Part shown: one piece after another, positions 18,832 through 26,644 of the stretch
Layout of the letters: each line of letters starts with the position of its first letter
Position numbering within the stretch: the stretch's first letter is position 1
DNA from: an uncultured Lachnospiraceae bacterium
GTDB lineage: Bacteria > Bacillota > Clostridia > Lachnospirales > Lachnospiraceae
DNA length: 64,000 nt
Direction of reading: 5' to 3'
NCBI GenBank assembly: GCA_947631505.1
Contig: CANRLR010000003.1
Coordinates: forward strand, 62,001 to 126,000
The notes under the pieces: generated by a model
What the model saw: the letters and a program-made list of their open reading frames with translations, nothing else
The model's database searches: none
Told to the model about the DNA's origin: nothing
Program-made: the position numbers and the translations under genes

Positions 18832-20028
18832 ATGTTTAAAAAGATTCTAGCAGTTGCTATGGCAACGGCAATGGTTTTTTCTGTAGCACAGGTTGCTCCG
18901 GCTAATACGGCAACAGTGGATGCAGCAATGATTACAACAAAAGAGGGAGCGATTATTGGTAAGGAAGACCGGACATCTGCATTCTGGGAAGATGTAACAA
19001 ATGGATTGAAATTAGATGATGGCCAGACACTTACAGCTGAGTTTGAGAATCATGGTGATGATAGCGAAAATTATTTTAACTATTCTTTTGCTTTTATGAC
19101 TCATGAGGATATGTCAAACGGTACTCCACAGAGAGATGATGGAACATATAAAGAGTGGGCGATTGTCCGTGCCGATAATTATGCAGTAGGCGGAGATTGG
19201 ACAGGCAAGGTAAATATGTCCTATGACGAGAAGGAAATTGCATTTACCTCTGATGTAAACTGGGATACATGGAAAGCTATTGTTAAAGATTCTAATGTTG
19301 TAGTTACGATGAGCCGTGTCAAGAATCTTGTAAGTATCAAAGAAGTTATTACTAACATTGCTGATCCTACCCAAAAAATTACAACAACAACAACAGTTAG
19401 TGTTGGTAAGGCAAAAGGTGATGAAACTTATAATGATCAAGTTTATGTAGCTTTTACAATTGATCATGCATACTTGAAATTTAAAAAGTATGAAGTGGCA
19501 AAAACAGTAGGTGACGTGCAGATTCCGGAGCCTGATCAGAAACAAGAAACAGGGAAAAAGAAAACCCAGACTTTGATGGAGTCTTCTGCTACTACATCTA
19601 AAGTTACAGGTGAACTTATGGTTGCTCCAGGAAAAGTAACAGTAAAAGCCGGAAGCAAAACATTCAATGGTACCATTAAAGGAAAAACGTTTACTGTAAA
19701 ACTTTCTGGTGTAAAAGCTGGTACAAAACTTACCCTTACCATTGAGAAAGAGGGTTACCTTACTCTTACAAAGACTTTGACAGCAAAGGGAACCTTGAAA
19801 CTTTCTAAAGTAAAGGCTAAGAAGAATAAAAAGAAAATTACTGGTACAGTTTCTCAGAAGAAAGCAACTGTAAAAATTAAAATCGGAAAGAAAAAATACA
19901 AAAAAGCAAAAGTAAGTGGAAAGAAATTTACTTTGAAATGTGCAAAACTGAAAAAAGGTACAAAAGTAAAAATTAAAGTTACAAAGAAAAATTACAAAAC
20001 TTTGACGAAGACTTACAAAGTAAAATAA
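18832..20028 (+). CDS. Secreted protein with beta-rich N-terminal domain and lysine-rich repeats
   Basis: Secreted protein of 398 residues. The signal peptide is MFKKILAVAMATAM ... ATVDAA. Residues about 35-225 form a beta-rich domain with many Asp and aromatic residues (DDGQTLTAEFENHGDD, NYFNYSFAFMTHEDM, WTGKVNMSYDEKE, VYVAFTIDHAYLKFKKYEV), which has the look of a carbohydrate-binding sandwich, though I cannot name the family. After a hinge (PEPDQKQETGKK) come two Ig-like units of about 75 residues, the second almost entirely Lys, Thr and Val, ending KTLTKTYKVK. The same type of tail occurs in the two arabinanases nearby. Its promoter is near consensus. It is probably an abundant extracellular glycan-binding protein, inferred from composition and context only. 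Confidence 0.7.
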   Translation: MFKKILAVAMATAMVFSVAQVAPANTATVDAAMITTKEGAIIGKEDRTSAFWEDVTNGLKLDDGQTLTAEFENHGDDSENYFNYSFAFMTHEDMSNGTPQRDDGTYKEWAIVRADNYAVGGDWTGKVNMSYDEKEIAFTSDVNWDTWKAIVKDSNVVVTMSRVKNLVSIKEVITNIADPTQKITTTTTVSVGKAKGDETYNDQVYVAFTIDHAYLKFKKYEVAKTVGDVQIPEPDQKQETGKKKTQTLMESSATTSKVTGELMVAPGKVTVKAGSKTFNGTIKGKTFTVKLSGVKAGTKLTLTIEKEGYLTLTKTLTAKGTLKLSKVKAKKNKKKITGTVSQKKATVKIKIGKKKYKKAKVSGKKFTLKCAKLKKGTKVKIKVTKKNYKTLTKTYKVK

Positions 20029-20046
20029 TTTCATTGCCTTACATGG

Positions 20047-20075
20047 AAAAGAGCCCTCTGACAGAGGGCTCTTTT
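20047..20075. terminator. Terminator after the 18.8 kb gene
   Basis: AAAAGAGCCCTC and GAGGGCTCTTTT form a 12-base perfect stem around TGACA, 18 bases after the stop. Confidence 0.9.
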
Positions 20076-20079
20076 CTGA

Positions 20080-20105
20080 GTGCGCCTAGCGGCGCACGTT
20101 TTTTA
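20080..20105 (+). terminator. Second tandem terminator
   Basis: GTGCGCC / GGCGCAC stem with TAGC loop followed by GTTTTTTATTT, immediately after the first terminator. Together with the following repeat hairpin this makes three terminator-like hairpins in a row. Confidence 0.8.
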
Positions 20106-20110
20106 TTTAA

Positions 20111-20166
20111 TAGGAAAGTCCGGCATTTGCGGAGCTGGAGCGTCGGATTTTCACGACGCTTTTTAT
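20111..20166 (+). repeat. Intergenic repeat family A, copy 2
   Basis: Differs from copy 1 at only a few positions (TTC to TCC, GTATTTC to GATTTTC). It has the same AGCGTCG/CGACGCT hairpin and T-run, again directly behind terminators and just downstream of the convergent aroE gene. Confidence 0.85.
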
Positions 20167-20203
20167 AGAGGTAGAAACATAATGGGTGAGAGCGGTTCCG
20201 TGT

Positions 20204-20956
20204 TTAAATCATTTCACGGTAAATACGGTCAATCTCACTCTCGTCAATTTTTGTATCTAAAAAAATCTCAACGGCATATTTGGCCTGTGCAACAAGCATT
20301 TCTAACCCGGTCACACCAATTTTACCGAGCTCTCTTGCCTGAGCGACTAATTTCGTTGTGAGAGGATTATAGATTACATCCAATACAGCTTCACATTTCG
20401 GAAAATGTGTCAAGTCGACCGGAGAAGCCTCTACTTTTGGGAACATTCCGACCGGACTGGTATTGATAATAATTTCAGCATCCTTATGTTTTTCAAAGCA
20501 TTCCTCATAGGAAATGACCCCTTCTGTTAAAAGGATGTCGACTACGATCATTTCTGATGCTTCTAATTTTCGGACGGCAGCTTTAATTGCCTGTGCAGCA
20601 CCGCCATTTCCGAGAACAACAACTTTTTTTCCTTTTATGACAATGTTGTTTTTATTTACCATATAGATAAATCCCGGCATATCTGTATTGTAGCCGTATA
20701 ATTTACCGTTCCGGTTCACAATGGTATTTACAGCACCAATCGCACGGGCACTGTCATCCATAGATGCTAAATAGGGAATTACATCCCGTTTGTATGGAAT
20801 TGTGACATTGATGGATCGGAATTCCTTTTTGTCCATAAAATCTTTAAATTCTTCTTTCGTAAGAGGGCAGAGGTCATAAGTATAATCTGCCAGCTTTTCA
20901 TGTATTTCTTTTGAAAAACTATGACCTAGCTTTTCACCGATTAATCCGTAATCCAT
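20204..20956 (-). CDS. aroE: Shikimate dehydrogenase
   Basis: Cytoplasmic NADP-dependent enzyme of 250 residues reducing 3-dehydroshikimate to shikimate in aromatic amino acid synthesis. Visible motifs are the substrate loop GEKLGHSFS at the N-terminus, NVTIPYK with its catalytic lysine near residue 56, GAVNTI, GYNTD with the catalytic Asp, the dinucleotide loop LGNGGAAQA near residue 115, NTSPVGM and DVIYNP. The protein is slightly shorter than the usual 270-290 residues because the nucleotide-binding half is compact. AGGAGG lies seven bases before the ATG. It is alone on the minus strand, divergent from the spoIIIA operon. Confidence 0.93.
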   Translation of the reverse strand: MDYGLIGEKLGHSFSKEIHEKLADYTYDLCPLTKEEFKDFMDKKEFRSINVTIPYKRDVIPYLASMDDSARAIGAVNTIVNRNGKLYGYNTDMPGFIYMVNKNNIVIKGKKVVVLGNGGAAQAIKAAVRKLEASEMIVVDILLTEGVISYEECFEKHKDAEIIINTSPVGMFPKVEASPVDLTHFPKCEAVLDVIYNPLTTKLVAQARELGKIGVTGLEMLVAQAKYAVEIFLDTKIDESEIDRIYREMI

Positions 20957-21027
20957 AAGTACCTCCTATATAATATCCTGTTTTTTGATTCGTTCAAAGT
21001 ATAGCATAAAATGTTATCCCATTCAAG

Positions 21028-21055
21028 GAATAAAACAAAGGGACAGGCATATATT
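21028..21055 (+). promoter_or_regulatory. Possible sigma-E promoter of the spoIIIA operon
   Basis: GAATAAA (21028-21034), 13 bases, then CATATATT (21048-21055) resembles the sigma-E pattern (ATA-type -35, CATA-type -10). In Bacillus subtilis spoIIIA is driven by sigma-E in the mother cell. The assignment here is by eye and family knowledge. Confidence 0.45.
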
Positions 21056-21098
21056 GTAACAGTAGGAGATGTGGTTCTCTGCGATAAATCAATGAGAA

Positions 21099-22028
21099 AT
21101 GGGGATTAGGATGATAAAAGATGAGATTATGCAGATATTGCCGAAACGGCTGCAGGAGATTCTTGAGGGGGAGCTGTCCGATTGGAATCAGCTGCAGGAG
21201 ATAAGGCTTCGCATGGAAGGGCCTATGGCATTATGTATCAGAGGCATGAAAAGACTCCCCAATCAGAATGGACAGGTCGTCAGCAGAAAAGAGTTCCGGG
21301 AGGTATTAGAATATATAAGCCGATATTCTCTCTATGCCTTTGAAGAGGAGATAAGGAGAGGTTTTCTTACCATTCCCGGAGGACATCGAATCGGTCTGGC
21401 CGGACAGGTCGTTGCGGAAAACGGAAAAGTAAAAACAATGAAGTATATTTCGTTCTTAAATATTCGGATTGCCCATGAAATAAAAGGCTGTGCCAATCCG
21501 GTTCTGCCCTATCTGTTTGAAAAAGGAGAATTTCTTTCTACGCTGATTGCCTCTCCGCCGGGAGCGGGAAAAACAACGATGCTGCGTGATATTATCCGTC
21601 AAGTGGCAAGCGGCGGGAAAATGTTTACTGAGAAAACGGTGTCGGTGATTGATGAGCGCTCAGAGATTGCCGGCTCCTATATGGGAAAACCGACAAAGGA
21701 TGTCGGAATTCACTGTGATGTGCTGGATGCCTGTGGAAAGGCAGAGGGAATCGGTATGATGATTCGTTCCATGGCGCCGGAAATCGTTGCGGTCGATGAA
21801 ATCGGTACAGAAGAGGATTTTGAAGTGCTGCAGATGGCACTTACAACAGGCTGTGCATTACTTGCTACGATTCATGGCAGTTCAATCCGGCAATTAAAAG
21901 AAAAGCCATATTTACATAAAATGTTTGCCGAGAGAATGTTCCAGCGGATTATTTTTTTAGAGAAGAATGGTATTCCGGGACAGATACAAAAAATCTATGA
22001 TGCGAAAGGACAGGTGCTATGTGGCTAA
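21099..22028 (+). CDS. spoIIIAA: Stage III sporulation protein AA (ATPase)
   Basis: Mother-cell ATPase of about 309 residues that powers or assembles the SpoIIIA-SpoIIQ feeding channel during engulfment. Walker A is SPPGAGKTTMLRD near residue 150. Walker B is VAVDEIGTEEDFE near residue 235. An arginine-rich ASCE-type core follows the family of secretion ATPases. An ATG at 21111 (MIKDEIMQ) is an alternative start; neither site has a strong Shine-Dalgarno sequence. First gene of an eight-gene operon, overlapping spoIIIAB by ten bases. Confidence 0.95.
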   Translation: MGIRMIKDEIMQILPKRLQEILEGELSDWNQLQEIRLRMEGPMALCIRGMKRLPNQNGQVVSRKEFREVLEYISRYSLYAFEEEIRRGFLTIPGGHRIGLAGQVVAENGKVKTMKYISFLNIRIAHEIKGCANPVLPYLFEKGEFLSTLIASPPGAGKTTMLRDIIRQVASGGKMFTEKTVSVIDERSEIAGSYMGKPTKDVGIHCDVLDACGKAEGIGMMIRSMAPEIVAVDEIGTEEDFEVLQMALTTGCALLATIHGSSIRQLKEKPYLHKMFAERMFQRIIFLEKNGIPGQIQKIYDAKGQVLCG

Positions 22029-22537
22029 AATGGCTTGGTGGTGGATTTGTAGTGATCGGGTGCAGTGGACTTGGTATCTGGTATCGGATGCTTTTTCTTG
22101 CCCATTTTAAGATTTTGCGCGAAATGGAAAGAGGAATGATGATTTTAAAAGGTGAGATTTCCTATGGGAGAACACCATTGCCACAGGCCTTTGAGCAAAT
22201 GGCAGGACGGACGACCGGAACGGTTTCCGGATTTTTCAAGACAATAGCAGATTTACTGGAAGAGGGAAAAACAGATTACGAAACTTTGTGGAGAGAGACG
22301 ATCAATCAATTTTTTACAGAGCGTGAAATGAGAGATGATGACAAAAGGGAACTGATGAATTTGGGAAAGACGATAGGATATTTGGATGCCGCCATGCAGA
22401 TCAAATCGCTGGAACTTTATCAGAACCGCCTGCATATCAGTATTCAAAGGCTGGAGCAGGAAAAGGAAAAATATATGAAGCTATATCCGATGCTCGGGAC
22501 AATGTGTGGTGCCATACTCTGTATTATCATGCTGTAA
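22019..22537 (+). CDS. spoIIIAB: Stage III sporulation protein AB
   Basis: Protein of 172 residues with an N-terminal membrane anchor (VVIGCSGLGIWYRMLFL), a helical domain with the typical EMERGMMILKGEISYGRTPLP segment, and a C-terminal hydrophobic helix. It resembles the GspF-type platform of secretion systems and works in the mother-cell membrane of the forespore channel. It overlaps spoIIIAA, and its stop is close to the spoIIIAC start. Confidence 0.93.
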   Translation: MWLKWLGGGFVVIGCSGLGIWYRMLFLAHFKILREMERGMMILKGEISYGRTPLPQAFEQMAGRTTGTVSGFFKTIADLLEEGKTDYETLWRETINQFFTEREMRDDDKRELMNLGKTIGYLDAAMQIKSLELYQNRLHISIQRLEQEKEKYMKLYPMLGTMCGAILCIIML

Positions 22538-22557
22538 TGGATGTGAGAGGAAGAACA

Positions 22558-22752
22558 ATGGAAATAACGATTATTTTTAAAATTGCATTAGTTGGTATAC
22601 TGGTGACGATATTAAATCAGATCTTGAAACAATCGGGACGGGATGAACAGGCATTTATTGTCAGTCTGGCAGGACTGATTCTTGTGTTATTCTGGGTGAT
22701 TCCCTACATATCGGAATTGTTTGAAACGGTGCAGGATTTGTTTTCTTTTTAA
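22558..22752 (+). CDS. spoIIIAC: Stage III sporulation protein AC
   Basis: Small membrane protein of 64 residues with two transmembrane helices separated by the conserved loop LKQSGRDEQA. The ATG at 22558 gives the usual family length and has AGAGG nine bases upstream; earlier in-frame ATGs at 22504 and 22537 would add an atypical N-terminus. Component of the SpoIIIA channel. Confidence 0.93.
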   Translation: MEITIIFKIALVGILVTILNQILKQSGRDEQAFIVSLAGLILVLFWVIPYISELFETVQDLFSF

Positions 22753-22791
22753 ATCCGGGCATATCGGAAGAAAGGTCAGAAAGGAAATGCG

Positions 22792-23172
22792 ATGCTAAAA
22801 ATTGTTTTGATCAGTATCGCCGCTATGTTTCTTGCGATGGTGGCGGGAGCTCATAAAAAGGAATATGCTTTTTTGATTGTACTATGTGCGGCTCTTTTAA
22901 TTTTTTCTTATGGAATCAGCCGGATACAATTGATTGCGGACCAGATAGAACAGTTTGAACAAGCGGTAAATTTACCCGGTGAATATATTGCCATTCTTTT
23001 GAAAATGGTAGGAATTGCTTATTTAAGCCAGTTTGCCGTCAGCCTTTGTAAAGATGCGGGGCAAGGGGCGATAGCGGGACAGGTCAGTTTTGCCGGAAAA
23101 ATCAGTATGCTCTTAGTGAGCCTTCCCATTTTGGAAGGGCTTGTAAAAACGATAGGGGAAATATTATCATGA
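22792..23172 (+). CDS. spoIIIAD: Stage III sporulation protein AD
   Basis: Membrane protein of 126 residues with four predicted helices; the family blocks KMVGIAYLSQFAVSLCKDAG and GKISMLLVSLPILEGL are visible. It is homologous in part to SpoIIIAC and forms part of the same channel complex. A gap of 39 bases with AGAAAGG precedes it. Its stop overlaps the spoIIIAE start. Confidence 0.93.
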   Translation: MLKIVLISIAAMFLAMVAGAHKKEYAFLIVLCAALLIFSYGISRIQLIADQIEQFEQAVNLPGEYIAILLKMVGIAYLSQFAVSLCKDAGQGAIAGQVSFAGKISMLLVSLPILEGLVKTIGEILS

Positions 23173-24302
23173 AAAGGCTCAGAGGAATTTTTCTTTTTTT
23201 CTTTTTCCTGACTTTTGTGTTCGGAACAGACAGCAGGGCGGCTGCAAAAGAGAACTTGGATTGGAAAGACAGTATATCATTAGAAGAGGCAGAAGATGTA
23301 TTTGGAGATCTGCAGGAGGGCGGGGGAGATTTTTCTCTTGTCCAGTACGTGGAAGATGTACAGAACGGAAAAATAGATTTTTCGTTCTCGGAACTGGCAG
23401 AGCAGGGAATCAATCACATTGTTTCCCAGTTCGAACAGCAAAAAGGTGTATTATTCCGAATCATTGCTCTCGGTGTTCTGGCAGGTATTTTTATGAATTT
23501 TTCAGATACCGTTGGGGAAAAAAGCTTGGGGGAAACGGGGTTCTACATCACTTATACGCTTTTGTTCACGACAATTGCCACAAGTTTTTATATGGCTTTT
23601 ACTGTGGCAAAGGAATCCATGGATCATCTGCTTGTTTTTATGAAGGTACTGATTCCCTCTTTTTCTCTGTCTTTATGTCTGGATGGTGGGACAGGCACAT
23701 CCATTGCTTTTTATGAAACGATGCTGATCGTAATTTCCCTGATTGAAATGGTGATGGCATATGTTTTTCTGCCGGGAGTGCAGGTGTATTTTCTCTTGAG
23801 TATGATGAACCAGCTGGCGGATAATCATTTTTCGAAAATAACTGCTTTGGTCCGAAGTTTCCTGCGCTCAGGAATTCGTGTTCTCTTTGGTGTTCTGATT
23901 GGATATCAGGGAATTCAGGGATTATTATTACCTGTTATGGATAAGGTGAAGAATAATACCATGCTAAAGACGGCGAAAGGCATTCCCATGGTGGGAAACA
24001 CAATGGAAAGTGTAGCAGATACATTGTTCGGAAGTGGGATGTTGATTAAGAGTGCCGTAGGAGTCGGGGGTCTGGTATGTATTTTGCTTTTATGCTTTTA
24101 TCCGATTTTAAAGCTCCTTGTATTTGCTTTTATGTATAAAATCGGGGGGGCTTTTGTACAGCCGGTGAGCGACAAAAGGATAGTGTCTGCATTGGAGGCA
24201 GCAGCAGAAAGCGGAAAGCTGTTGCTCGGATATGTTTTTGCCGGAGCCTTGATGTTCTTACTGTCAATTACCATTATTTTAGTAAGTACCAATGTTGTCT
24301 AG
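23169..24302 (+). CDS. spoIIIAE: Stage III sporulation protein AE
   Basis: Polytopic membrane protein of 377 residues with an N-terminal signal-like segment, an exposed region (about 25-90), and about seven membrane helices. Recognised from its position and from conserved blocks such as FSLSLCLDGGTG and SVGVGGLVCILL-like segments near the C-terminus. In the family it is the largest channel membrane component. It starts within the spoIIIAD stop (ATGA) and is followed after 12 bases by spoIIIAF with a GGGAGGGG site. Confidence 0.93.
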   Translation: MKRLRGIFLFFFFLTFVFGTDSRAAAKENLDWKDSISLEEAEDVFGDLQEGGGDFSLVQYVEDVQNGKIDFSFSELAEQGINHIVSQFEQQKGVLFRIIALGVLAGIFMNFSDTVGEKSLGETGFYITYTLLFTTIATSFYMAFTVAKESMDHLLVFMKVLIPSFSLSLCLDGGTGTSIAFYETMLIVISLIEMVMAYVFLPGVQVYFLLSMMNQLADNHFSKITALVRSFLRSGIRVLFGVLIGYQGIQGLLLPVMDKVKNNTMLKTAKGIPMVGNTMESVADTLFGSGMLIKSAVGVGGLVCILLLCFYPILKLLVFAFMYKIGGAFVQPVSDKRIVSALEAAAESGKLLLGYVFAGALMFLLSITIILVSTNVV

Positions 24303-24314
24303 GGAGGGGCGGAT

Positions 24315-24638
24315 ATGACAGAATTATTATCTATGGTTCAGCGGGTCACTGTTTTTTTGCTGATTGCATCTCTTGTTACGAACTTATTCGGCGGAACAGA
24401 GTATCGGAAATATTTCAGTTATGCGGCCGGTCTGATCGTGATAGCGCTTGTATTGACACCGGTTATTTCTTTGCTGAAAAAGGACTGGAACATGGAAAAC
24501 TGGATTCATGAAAGAGTGGTGACAAGGGAAGTGGAAGAAAAGGAAGAGGAAATGAGACTTCTGGGAGAAATGTGGTCAAGCTATCAGCATAAGTCAGAGG
24601 AGGAGAATTCCGATGGAAGAGTTAAAGAAAATAATTAA
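24315..24638 (+). CDS. spoIIIAF: Stage III sporulation protein AF
   Basis: Protein of 107 residues with two N-terminal membrane helices (VTVFLLIASLVTNLF and AAGLIVIALVLTPVISLL) and a charged tail. It is about half the length of the Bacillus subtilis protein; the soluble ring-building domain of SpoIIIAF seems largely missing, as in other Clostridia with short versions. It overlaps spoIIIAG by 26 bases. Confidence 0.85.
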   Translation: MTELLSMVQRVTVFLLIASLVTNLFGGTEYRKYFSYAAGLIVIALVLTPVISLLKKDWNMENWIHERVVTREVEEKEEEMRLLGEMWSSYQHKSEEENSDGRVKENN

Positions 24639-25137
24639 AAAAGCGGGGCCGATGAAATTGGGCGTCGTTGTTCTTTGTGGTGTCCTGCTGCTGTTTTTAT
24701 CTTATGGGAGTATCGGGGAGAAGGAAGGGGAGGATGCGGGTGTGTCAGAAACAGGAACAGCACCAATGGCAGTGAATCAGACAGAAATGGAGCAGTATAA
24801 GCTGAAACGGGAGCAGGAGTTAAAGGAGCTGCTGCAAAAGGTCTATGGGGTCGGTAAGGCAGAGGTGATGCTGACCTTAAAAGGCTCCAATGAAAAGGTG
24901 ACCTTAAAGGACAGTACCTATAAAGGAGAGGATACGGAAGAGGAAACGGTTCTGATTGAAGACAGTGACAGGAATTCTTCCCCCTATATTCTGCAGGAGA
25001 AGGAACCGGAAGTGGAAGGGGTCGTTATTGTTTGTGAAGGAGGTGAGGATGCAGCAATAAAAAGAGAAATAACCGAAGCAGTTCGTGCATTATTTCAGAT
25101 TGAGAGTCATAAAATTAAAATATTAAAGTGTGCCTGA
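24613..25137 (+). CDS. spoIIIAG: Stage III sporulation protein AG
   Basis: Protein of 174 residues with one N-terminal membrane helix (KLGVVVLCGVLLLFLSY) and a soluble domain. Family features are the ELKELLQKVYGVGKAEVMLTL segment of the ring-building fold and a beta-rich insertion. In known systems SpoIIIAG forms a large ring in the intermembrane space. An excellent GGAGGAG site lies upstream inside spoIIIAF. It overlaps the region of the spoIIIAH start. Confidence 0.92.
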   Translation: MEELKKIIKKAGPMKLGVVVLCGVLLLFLSYGSIGEKEGEDAGVSETGTAPMAVNQTEMEQYKLKREQELKELLQKVYGVGKAEVMLTLKGSNEKVTLKDSTYKGEDTEEETVLIEDSDRNSSPYILQEKEPEVEGVVIVCEGGEDAAIKREITEAVRALFQIESHKIKILKCA

Positions 25138-25154
25138 CAGGAGGTAAAAAAGGA

Positions 25155-25793
25155 GTGAAAAATTTATTGCGTAAAAATCAAATTGTGATTACGGCATTAG
25201 TGGCCTTGGTGGCGATTGCCGGTTACTTGAGCATGACAGATTCCAAAGAACTCAAGATGACAGGAACGAATGAATCAGTAGCAGACGAAGAGGTGGCAGA
25301 TATTTCCGATGAGGACATTGTGCTGGATGGAGGGGACAGTGCCAGCGGTGCAACGGTTTCGGCTGTTACTGGCAGCAATGAGGTCTCCTCGAAGGAAAAT
25401 GCCGGTGAGGCCGTTATGGTAAGCAATAATGTGGGCAAAAGCTACTTTGAAGAAGCGAAGCTTTCCAGAGAACAGACAAGGGCAAAGAACAAAGAGACGT
25501 TGACGGATCTGGTGAACAATAAAAATGTGACGGATTCCCAAAAGGAAAAAGCAATGAATGAAATTATGAAAATGACTACAATCAGTGAAAAGGAAACAGC
25601 GGCAGAAAATCTTTTGGCAGCCAAAGGCTTTACCGAGGCTGTAGTCACTATTTTAGAAGATGGAGTAGATGTCGTAGTGAATGCGGAAAAATTGACCGAA
25701 CAGCAGATCGCACAGATTGAGGATGTGGTCAAAAGAAAGACCGAATGCAGTGCGGATAAAATTGTTATTTCTCCTGTTGGCAAAAACAAATAA
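25155..25793 (+). CDS. spoIIIAH: Stage III sporulation protein AH
   Basis: Protein of about 212 residues that bridges to the forespore protein SpoIIQ in known systems. It has an N-terminal membrane helix (IVITALVALVAIAGYLSM), a low-complexity Asp/Ser-rich linker (about 40-100), and the conserved SpoIIIAH domain (about 110-210: MNEIMKMTTISEKETAAENL and VVVNAEKLTEQQIAQIED). GTG at 25155 is preferred since GGAGG lies 11 bases upstream and it starts just before the anchor; GTG at 25128 is possible. The promoter of the next gene lies in its last codons. Confidence 0.93.
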   Translation: MKNLLRKNQIVITALVALVAIAGYLSMTDSKELKMTGTNESVADEEVADISDEDIVLDGGDSASGATVSAVTGSNEVSSKENAGEAVMVSNNVGKSYFEEAKLSREQTRAKNKETLTDLVNNKNVTDSQKEKAMNEIMKMTTISEKETAAENLLAAKGFTEAVVTILEDGVDVVVNAEKLTEQQIAQIEDVVKRKTECSADKIVISPVGKNK

Positions 25794-25805
25794 ATCTGCT
25801 ATAAT
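25777..25805 (+). promoter_or_regulatory. Sigma-A promoter of asp23, inside the end of spoIIIAH
   Basis: TTGGCA (25777-25782), 17 bases, then TATAAT (25800-25805). It would uncouple the vegetative asp23-nusB-xse-isoprenoid genes from the sporulation operon upstream. Confidence 0.82.
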
Positions 25806-25864
25806 AGAACATAATAATGGTATGACAAGGCACAAAGGTCATAGATATAGGAGGTACCAAAGTC

Positions 25865-26221
25865 ATGACAGAAAAGAATGCTGGCATTGGAGAAGTTCAG
25901 ATCGCGAATGAAGTAGTATCTAGTATTGCGGGTATTTCAGCTGCTGAGGTGGAAGGTGTAGATTCCATGGCAGGTGGTTTTACAAATGAGCTGGCAGGCA
26001 AGTTTGGTGTAAAGAATTTGTCAAAAGGTGTTAAAGTGGAAATGGCAGATGAATTTGTTACGGTAGATTTAGCTCTTCATATGAAATATGGATATAATAT
26101 TCCAAGGACCTGTACTCAGGTTCAGGAGAAAGTAGCACAGGCAATAAATTCCATGACCGGATTGACGGTAAAGAGTGTAAATGTCCGTATTGCTGGTGTA
26201 AGTTTAGAACGGGAGCAGTAA
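25865..26221 (+). CDS. Asp23/Gls24 family envelope stress protein
   Basis: Protein of 118 residues of the Asp23 family, small membrane-associated proteins linked to envelope homeostasis. Recognised from the N-terminal IANEVVSSIAGISAAEVEGV, the central LSKGVKVEM and the end NVRIAGVSLE. AGGAGG lies before the ATG (ATAGGAGGTACCAAAGTC). This gene precedes nusB in many Clostridia. It is the first gene of a long co-oriented run to argR. Confidence 0.93.
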   Translation: MTEKNAGIGEVQIANEVVSSIAGISAAEVEGVDSMAGGFTNELAGKFGVKNLSKGVKVEMADEFVTVDLALHMKYGYNIPRTCTQVQEKVAQAINSMTGLTVKSVNVRIAGVSLEREQ

Positions 26222-26245
26222 TCCGGTACGGAAATGAGGATAAGT

Positions 26246-26644
26246 ATGACACGACATGAAATGAGAGAGTGTATGTTCTGTCTGTTGTTCCAAAACGATT
26301 TTTATGCCACAGATGAATTCGGTGAGCAGCGGGATAATTTTCTTGGCGAAAAGAAAATAACAGACAAAGAACGTGAGGAGATATTGGCAAAACTGGAGCA
26401 GTTAATTGCCTGTCTGCCTCATATTGATGAGAAGATTTCAAAGTATTCCAAAGGATGGAAAATTGAACGTATTGCAAAAGCAGAATTAGCTATTTTACGG
26501 CTTGCTTCTTATGAAGCCCTCTATGATGATGCGGTACCGGTAGGGGTAGCAGTGAATGAAGCAGTAGAATTGGCAAAGCAATATGGAGAAGACAACGGCC
26601 CTTCTTTTGTGAACGGAATTTTAGGAAAGATTGTCAATGAATAG
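26246..26644 (+). CDS. nusB: Transcription antitermination factor NusB
   Basis: All-helical RNA-binding protein of about 132 residues that acts with NusE on boxA antitermination of rRNA operons. The N-terminus MTRHEMRECMFCLLFQ matches the usual start, so the ATG at 26246 (GAGG six bases upstream) is preferred over 26234. Other family blocks are WKIERIAKAELAILRLASYE and VAVNEAVELAKQYG, followed by FVNGILGKI. It overlaps xseA by eight bases. Confidence 0.94.
   Translation: MTRHEMRECMFCLLFQNDFYATDEFGEQRDNFLGEKKITDKEREEILAKLEQLIACLPHIDEKISKYSKGWKIERIAKAELAILRLASYEALYDDAVPVGVAVNEAVELAKQYGEDNGPSFVNGILGKIVNE

Noticed and set aside
19114-20034. Long minus-strand open frame (306 codons) opposite the secreted protein
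   Set aside because: It mirrors lysine-rich codons (Phe/Leu-rich low complexity), has no ribosome site and no family resemblance.
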